DNA from: Spirosoma sp. SC4-14 | Lineage (GTDB): Bacteria > Bacteroidota > Bacteroidia > Cytophagales > Spirosomataceae | Direction of reading: 5' to 3' | DNA length: 64,000 bases | Assembly (NCBI RefSeq): GCF_037201965.1 | Contig: NZ_CP147518.1 | Location: 3,093,001 to 3,157,000 of the forward strand | Part shown: positions 60,601 to 64,000 of the stretch, piece after piece | How the letters are laid out: each line of letters begins with the position of its first letter | Numbering within the stretch: the first letter of the stretch is position 1 | The notes under the pieces: model-generated | Told to the model about the DNA's origin: nothing | The model's database searches: none | The model's input: the letters and a program-made list of their open reading frames with translations, nothing else | Translations under genes and position numbers: made by a program

Positions 60601-60912
60601 GCTACCATCGTTGCCTTCGGCATAAAACTCAACGTAGTCCTGCGAGTCGAAACGACCATCCTGCTGGCCAACGAGTCGAATGGCCACTTCCTGACCTCTG
60701 AAGAATAACTGCCAGTTTGTGGGGTTTGTCTGTAATAGAGTCGCATCTGCCTGCTGAATATCCTGATAAGTAACCCGGTAGACGCCAGCCTGATTGATGG
60801 ACAGTTTAATATAATGCTGGTTGGGCCTGATCCATTCGTTTCCGAATCGATTTTGGGCATATATAGCGAGAGGATGAACGAGGAAGCACGCTAACAGTAC
60901 CCAGTTTTTCAT
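57637..60912 (-). CDS. PorU2-like C25-family peptidase with T9SS sorting domain
   Basis: 1091 residues with a signal peptide (MKNWVLLACFLVHPLAIYA). The C25 (gingipain) core spans about 370-770: LLLVGRACSYPYLV, then the catalytic pair His618 in VITFFGHAGP and Cys651 in VFNGCGVGEIF. CARDB-like and Ig-like domains follow, and a C-terminal sorting domain starts near 1010 (VVVNTYPNPATTYTKFEI). PorU-type proteins act as sortases that remove the sorting domain of T9SS cargo at the outer membrane; PorU2 paralogues carry their own sorting domain, as here, and may be cargo-type proteases. It could also be an effector. Confidence 0.85.
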   Translation of the reverse strand: MKNWVLLACFLVHPLAIYAQNRFGNEWIRPNQHYIKLSINQAGVYRVTYQDIQQADATLLQTNPTNWQLFFRGQEVAIRLVGQQDGRFDSQDYVEFYAEGNDGSQDSLLYRPQKRLHPYQTLFSDVAAYFLTSSPTQSGRRVAELNLSAQNLTAEPYHIEERVQAFTSDYTFNNLKGLEPYIQESYFEPGEGWSGHNLTADSIGIVRFVFTGRVSTNIPITLEGMVNGRDNNPHQIQIQQDNNTTTPLANLSFSGFNSQTFQSTLPTTDIQNEQLTLHFVPAKPVSFYPTNNFSVTYVKLSYPQATDMTGQTSKLFHLPAGTRQTALLAVTNAPTTAFAYDITDKANCRYLTTQLSGNQKQVVVSDLGRNRNILITDQVAKPLAIQSIRFPASYPKNTTYLLITHASLKQSAITYAAYRTSAQGGGYQTFIADADSLYDQFNYGERSPLALRRFADFMLANSSVQHLLLVGRACSYPYLVKTTSNDLVPTIGYPGSDILLTAGLNGYSINTPAIPTGRLNVTTNEQVLTYLEKAKQFENSTPNGLWRKRIIHISGGKSKDEAQSLRTALANLGTVFSNGLVGGEISAYSKNNAYEEVEPLNITPEVNEGVGVITFFGHAGPAVTDMNFGFASPVENGYRNTKYPLMVFNGCGVGEIFSNFNTLSTDWILAPNKGATLVLAHSYLSFEQPTTRYLNELYAHLYTDASTLGMPFGKVQQQINQSLDKVVNNDSYLTSVMLEMVLQGDPALRVYPLPNPDYAIEDKGIYIQSSVTGSAIKNSDSIEVVIPLRNLGKFVAGQSVAVSETRTFTTGGTSTTLHFTAFHYQDTLVYTIAKDPNLKQIDIAIDPTNQLTELDKSNNKATLAIDWTTAEMGTSYPLDALPDNVSPTLNVFINGSIKENKAVVNTTPRIDVYLLDENPLSATDQDAVEVYIKTCDSCAQQRVPSENITFTPLATNQLQATATLSFQAGSTYQLLVIGKDGSGNRTIPPYTITLKTLGSDEPVVVNTYPNPATTYTKFEIILNREELPTESKLTIYTASGAQLFEHILPVATGNNSFLWQGTAPGLYPYSIHLTWPDGRIETYTGKIVWQP

Positions 60913-61152
60913 ACAGTTGATTAATTAATCCAGGAGTAATAACAGTTGGCCGTTCGGAGTCCCGAAAGCCTCAATTCTGCCCCCCAACACAATCGAAACA
61001 GTTTTTTCAAAGATAAGGAGAACGGTGGATTTATTAGTTACTATACTGTGACCAGTAGCGCTTATTGAGTGAAATAGTAAGAGCTACGCATTATTCTGTA
61101 TCGATAAATAAGCTGTATGTATATCAAAGTATGTAGTAGGAATAAAAAAAGA

Positions 61153-61185
61153 AAAGCACGGTGGGCAAGATGCTCAGCGTGCTTT
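61153..61185 (-). terminator. Intrinsic terminator for the yceI-like gene
   Basis: Arms of 8 bp (61153-61160, 61178-61185) with an A-run at 61144-61150 that reads as a U-run on the minus strand, 74 bp after the YceI stop. The remaining parts of 60913-61258 hold the promoter region of the C25 gene; nothing else was recognised there. Confidence 0.75.
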
Positions 61186-61258
61186 CTTTGTTTGTTATGA
61201 AGGGTAATAGTGGTAAACCTATTGGTTCTCAAAACCGGTTAGGTTGGTTGGTAAGGGA

Positions 61259-61807
61259 TTACGCTTGTTTGGTAACCTGAATGTTCATGACCAAACGAAC
61301 ATCGTCACTAACGACCACACCACCGGCTTCGGTAACGCCATCCCAGGAGAGGCCAAACTCTTTCCGTTTAATGATGCCCGTAACTTCGAAACCAGCTTTG
61401 GTTTGTCCGTAAAAGTCCTGCATCTGTCCGCCATATTCGGCTTTCAGTTTTACGGATTTCGTAATGCCGTGTAAGGTCAGGTCGCCAATAAGGTCGTAGG
61501 TATCATCGCCAGTTTTTGTAAACTGCGTAGAAACAAAGGTCAGTTTTGGGAATTGTTCGGCATCAAAGAAATCGGCTGATTTCAGGTGACCGTCGCGTTG
61601 TTCGTTTCCGGTGCTGATGCTGTTGATATCGGCCGAGAACGTGATTGTTGCATCCTCAAAGTCATCGCCAGCCATTTCGAGTTGGCCTTCATACTGACTG
61701 AACAGGCCGGTCACGGTCGATACCATCAGGTGTTTTACTTTGAACTGTACTTCTGAGTGCATCGGATCAATAACCCAGGTTGTGGCGGTGGTTGCTTGAG
61801 CTTCCAT
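61259..61807 (-). CDS. YceI-family lipid-binding protein
   Basis: 182 residues, no signal peptide, so cytoplasmic. The family pattern is complete: WVIDPMHSEVQFKVKHLMVSTVTG at the start, ATITFSADINSISTGNEQRDGHLKSADFFDAEQFPKLTF in the middle (quoted in part) and YDLIGDLTLHGITKSVKL followed by DVRLVMNIQV. YceI proteins are extended lipocalin-like barrels that bind isoprenoid or fatty-acid chains. A 14-bp palindrome at 61857-61870 lies 50 bp upstream of the start. Confidence 0.93.
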   Translation of the reverse strand: MEAQATTATTWVIDPMHSEVQFKVKHLMVSTVTGLFSQYEGQLEMAGDDFEDATITFSADINSISTGNEQRDGHLKSADFFDAEQFPKLTFVSTQFTKTGDDTYDLIGDLTLHGITKSVKLKAEYGGQMQDFYGQTKAGFEVTGIIKRKEFGLSWDGVTEAGGVVVSDDVRLVMNIQVTKQA

Positions 61808-61856
61808 GATATTTATACGAGTTGTGTTGTTGGTTATAATATTTGTACGTGCATTT

Positions 61857-61870
61857 AATGTATATACATT
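61857..61870. promoter_or_regulatory. Palindromic operator candidate upstream of yceI
   Basis: A perfect 14-bp palindrome (AATGTATATACATT) lies 50 bp upstream of the YceI start, flanked on both sides by ATTTAA. Size and AT-richness fit a MarR- or TetR-type dimer site; no such regulator gene is adjacent. Confidence 0.42.
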
Positions 61871-62067
61871 TAATTTTCAAAAAATGTTTCATCAGATTTA
61901 ATTTTTTTTGTCGGGCTTCGGGTAGGGGTGTTGAGAGTTGAACCGAATGGCCGGTGTTGCGGTTCAATACTGACTAAAAAGCGAGCGTCTGGTAGGTGGA
62001 TTTGAGGATTTTTTCGGCACCTTTGCCGACCAATTTTTGTTCTGTATACGTATCAAATCACTAAAAA

Positions 62068-62577
62068 ATGCCCAACTGGTTTCTCGGAAAAATCCGCTAT
62101 CAGCAACCCATTGACGACGCGAACGTAGGTTCGCGAAACGAAGAATTTATAAAGCAGAAAACGGTTACGGAGGCTTATCTGGTGGATGCCGTTAGCTATA
62201 CGGACGCCGAAACCCGGCTATATCAGGAGATTGCGGCCAACACGCCCGACTTCGAAATTACGAACATATCCCGAATGAAACTCGCTGATGTGTTCCATCA
62301 TGAAGATGGTGGCGAAACCTGGTATAAGGTTAAGGCCATGTTTATAACTGAAGACGAACGGACCGGAAAACAGAAGAAATCGCCCAGTGTGATGCTCGTG
62401 AATGGCGAGAATCCTAAACAGGCTTACGAACGAGTGGAGTTGAGCCTGAAAACCGCCCTCGACCCGTTCGAAATTACCGACGTGAATACCACAAAGATTC
62501 TGGAAATTTTTCCTTATAACGAAGAAGACAAACGGAATTTACGACCATTGAGTGAAATTATCGAAGCGGCCGAATAA
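62068..62577 (+). CDS. DUF4494-domain protein
   Basis: 169 residues, the family's typical length; it starts MPNWFLGKIRYQQ and carries VTEAYLVDAVSYTDAETRLY, KVKAMFITEDERTGKQKKSP and ITDVNTTKILEIFPYN. No signal or membrane segment. The family occurs widely in Bacteroidota and its function is unknown. Monocistronic, with a shared terminator immediately after its stop. Confidence 0.9.
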   Translation: MPNWFLGKIRYQQPIDDANVGSRNEEFIKQKTVTEAYLVDAVSYTDAETRLYQEIAANTPDFEITNISRMKLADVFHHEDGGETWYKVKAMFITEDERTGKQKKSPSVMLVNGENPKQAYERVELSLKTALDPFEITDVNTTKILEIFPYNEEDKRNLRPLSEIIEAAE

Positions 62578-62579
62578 AA

Positions 62580-62613
62580 ATCAAAAAGGCGGGTCTCTAC
62601 CCGCCTTTTTGAT
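62580..62613. terminator. Bidirectional intrinsic terminator
   Basis: Perfect 15-bp arms (62580-62594, 62599-62613) with a 4-nt CTCT loop, GC-rich centre and T/A runs at both ends fill the whole space between two convergent stop codons. Confidence 0.93.
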
Positions 62614-64000
62614 TTACCGCCCTACGAGTTTAGTCTGATTAAACTCCTGACGTTTATTGCCTTTTGAATCGGTTATTTCTACTGCTTTCACCTGAGGATC
62701 GACGAGCAATGTTCGGGCCGACTGCGACAGGAACGAATTGCCGTAGCTGAACTCAACTTTCTGTTTTTTGCCATCGGCGAAGGTCAGCAATGCCGATGTA
62801 TCGGTGGGGCGCAACCGAACGAACGGTGTGGGTTTTGTATTGCGAAATACGCACAAACGGCCTCGATTTTGGGTCGCAATCAGCAGTTCATGTCCATCGG
62901 CAGAAGCCATTTGGGCGAGCCCTTTGGCATTACCCGGTACATAAAATCCGCTGGTGGCAATGGACTGGGCCGTGAACCCGCCTTTGCCATCACCTTTAAG
63001 CCATAAGCCATTCAGGGCATCGTAGCGACCCATTGAGACTTCACCGCTGAAATCATTACCAACCATCATGACATCTAAATTGCCGTCCTGATCAACATCG
63101 GTGGTTACCATGCCAAAAATTGGGGCCATCTGGGCGGGTGTGGGTAGGGCGTGCATCGCAAATGTGCCATCACCCTTATTTTCAATGTAAGCCGATTGAA
63201 GATAAGTAGCTTCCAGCACCAGCGCTTTGGCCCGTTCTTCGGGAGTAAGCAATTTATCGATACTAGCTTGCGTAAAGTCTTTATAAAGCGGGAATCGTTT
63301 CCGCATCACAATCATCTGCTTAATTAAATCGTCGCGGCCGTGGAACGTAAATTCCCGGCTTTTGCCAGTTTCGTCGGGCAGGTAAATGGTTGGGATTGCA
63401 TCGAAGAAACCATTGTTATCGAAGTCGTTGGCATACATACGAACGGGTTCGGTATCGCTGGCCCGCATTTTTGCGTTTTGGCCCAAATTGCCAGCCAGAT
63501 AATCCATATCGCCATCGCGGTCAAAATCGCCCGCTACCAAAGAGTTCCACCAGCCTTTTTGATTCTGGAGTTTTGTATCGGCCGGCTGAAGTTTACCCTG
63601 CTGGTTCTTTAGAATGGTTAGTGGCATAAACTCACCAGCAAGCATCAGGTCGGGCCAGCCATCGTTGTCATAGTCGGTCCAGAGTGCATCGCATACTAAT
63701 CCCAGATTTTGTAGGGCAGGTGCCACCGTTTTAGTGACATCTGTAAATTTAGCCTGACCCGGTTTGGAATCGTTTCGGAAGATGAAACTCGATACTGGAG
63801 CCGGATAGTGATCGGGTTCTACACGCCCCCCCACAAATAGGTCGAGATCGCCGTCGCGATCAAAATCAATGGCTTTTACACAGGATTTGCTAACCGTACA
63901 AACTGGTAATGCTGCCAGATCACGTGTGAAAACACCTTTGCCGTTATTCAGGTACAATCTGTCCTGAAACGTTTGACTGTTGGGATTGCCTTCAATACTG
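62614..64000 (-). CDS. FG-GAP/VCBS-repeat protein with ASPIC/UnbV-like C-terminus, partial
   Basis: The frame is open through the right edge of the window, so the N-terminus is missing; 462 residues are visible. Repeated Ca2+-binding loops of FG-GAP/VCBS type occur: DFDRDGDLDLFVGG, DYDNDGWPDLMLAG, DFDRDGDMDYLAGN, DFDNNGFFDAIP and DVDQDGNLDVMMVG, which suggest a beta-propeller. The end (FVRLRPTDTSALLTFADGKK, then SARTLLVDPQVKAVEITD) resembles an ASPIC/UnbV domain. Such proteins are secreted surface proteins in Bacteroidota, often about 1100 residues long and located beside SusC/SusD genes; that context would lie beyond the window. Confidence 0.88.
   Translation of the reverse strand, partial: SIEGNPNSQTFQDRLYLNNGKGVFTRDLAALPVCTVSKSCVKAIDFDRDGDLDLFVGGRVEPDHYPAPVSSFIFRNDSKPGQAKFTDVTKTVAPALQNLGLVCDALWTDYDNDGWPDLMLAGEFMPLTILKNQQGKLQPADTKLQNQKGWWNSLVAGDFDRDGDMDYLAGNLGQNAKMRASDTEPVRMYANDFDNNGFFDAIPTIYLPDETGKSREFTFHGRDDLIKQMIVMRKRFPLYKDFTQASIDKLLTPEERAKALVLEATYLQSAYIENKGDGTFAMHALPTPAQMAPIFGMVTTDVDQDGNLDVMMVGNDFSGEVSMGRYDALNGLWLKGDGKGGFTAQSIATSGFYVPGNAKGLAQMASADGHELLIATQNRGRLCVFRNTKPTPFVRLRPTDTSALLTFADGKKQKVEFSYGNSFLSQSARTLLVDPQVKAVEITDSKGNKRQEFNQTKLVGR

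Noticed and set aside
1..64000. CRISPR arrays, tRNA or rRNA genes, insertion sequences, integrase or phage genes
   Set aside because: I looked for direct-repeat arrays, cloverleaf-like segments and transposase motifs and saw none I could support.
50000..64000. Lasso exporter (McjD-like ABC transporter)
   Set aside because: No gene with an ABC ATPase signature occurs in this part; the only P-loop protein is the HprK-like kinase.

Overview
The window looks like a chromosome segment of a Cytophagales bacterium (phylum Bacteroidota), probably a Spirosoma-like genus. The clues are type IX secretion (T9SS) sorting domains, a C25 PorU-like peptidase, a DUF4494 protein, LytS/LytTR and PadR signalling genes, promoter-like TTG-N18-TAnnTTT elements, and start sites mostly lacking Shine-Dalgarno sequences. 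The genus is an inference; no rRNA or tRNA gene was seen.

Layout. Positions 1-39124 are dominated by ten FtsX/MacB-type duplicated permeases (one truncated at the left edge). Eight of the nine complete ones carry an extra N-terminal prefix domain, three are directly coupled to a PadR repressor gene, and no ABC ATPase gene lies in the window. They form blocks at 1-8664 (+), 16735-19758 (-), 24600-27062 (+), 27580-30566 (+) and 30760-39124 (+). Between the blocks are a three-gene operon (12930 to 8724: pseudo-esterase, double NTF2-like protein, molybdenum hydroxylase large subunit) facing a LytS/LytTR two-component pair (13205-15081); an alpha/beta hydrolase; an AraC regulator next to a doubly broken YhcG/DUF1016 nuclease pseudogene; and a divergent pair of lectin-like secreted or anchored proteins. 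The gaps between permease genes hold imperfect inverted repeats whose 3' arms touch the next start codon, and the three padR genes share a GTCCG-N4-CGGAC-like palindrome about 110-125 bp upstream.

Positions 39208-46262 hold ordinary housekeeping or accessory genes: CsbD, an FAD monooxygenase-like protein, DUF2147, a thioesterase, a dicarboxylate/amino-acid symporter, a small secreted Tyr/Arg-rich protein and an M3 oligopeptidase. A 640-bp AT-rich gap precedes a 1178-residue repeat surface protein (with a G10 tract inside the gene) and a T9SS cargo protein.

The most notable system is a lasso-type RiPP locus at 51808-56829: a 47-residue precursor gene, a strong stem-loop, then overlapping genes for a PqqD-like leader-recognition protein, a transglutaminase-fold leader peptidase (B2), an HPr-kinase-like precursor kinase and a nucleotidyltransferase, with the asparagine-synthetase-like cyclase convergent on the other strand. 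The kinase/nucleotidyltransferase pair implies a phosphorylated, possibly further decorated, peptide. The right end holds a lipoprotein, a PorU2-like C25 protein, YceI, DUF4494 and a partial FG-GAP/VCBS protein.
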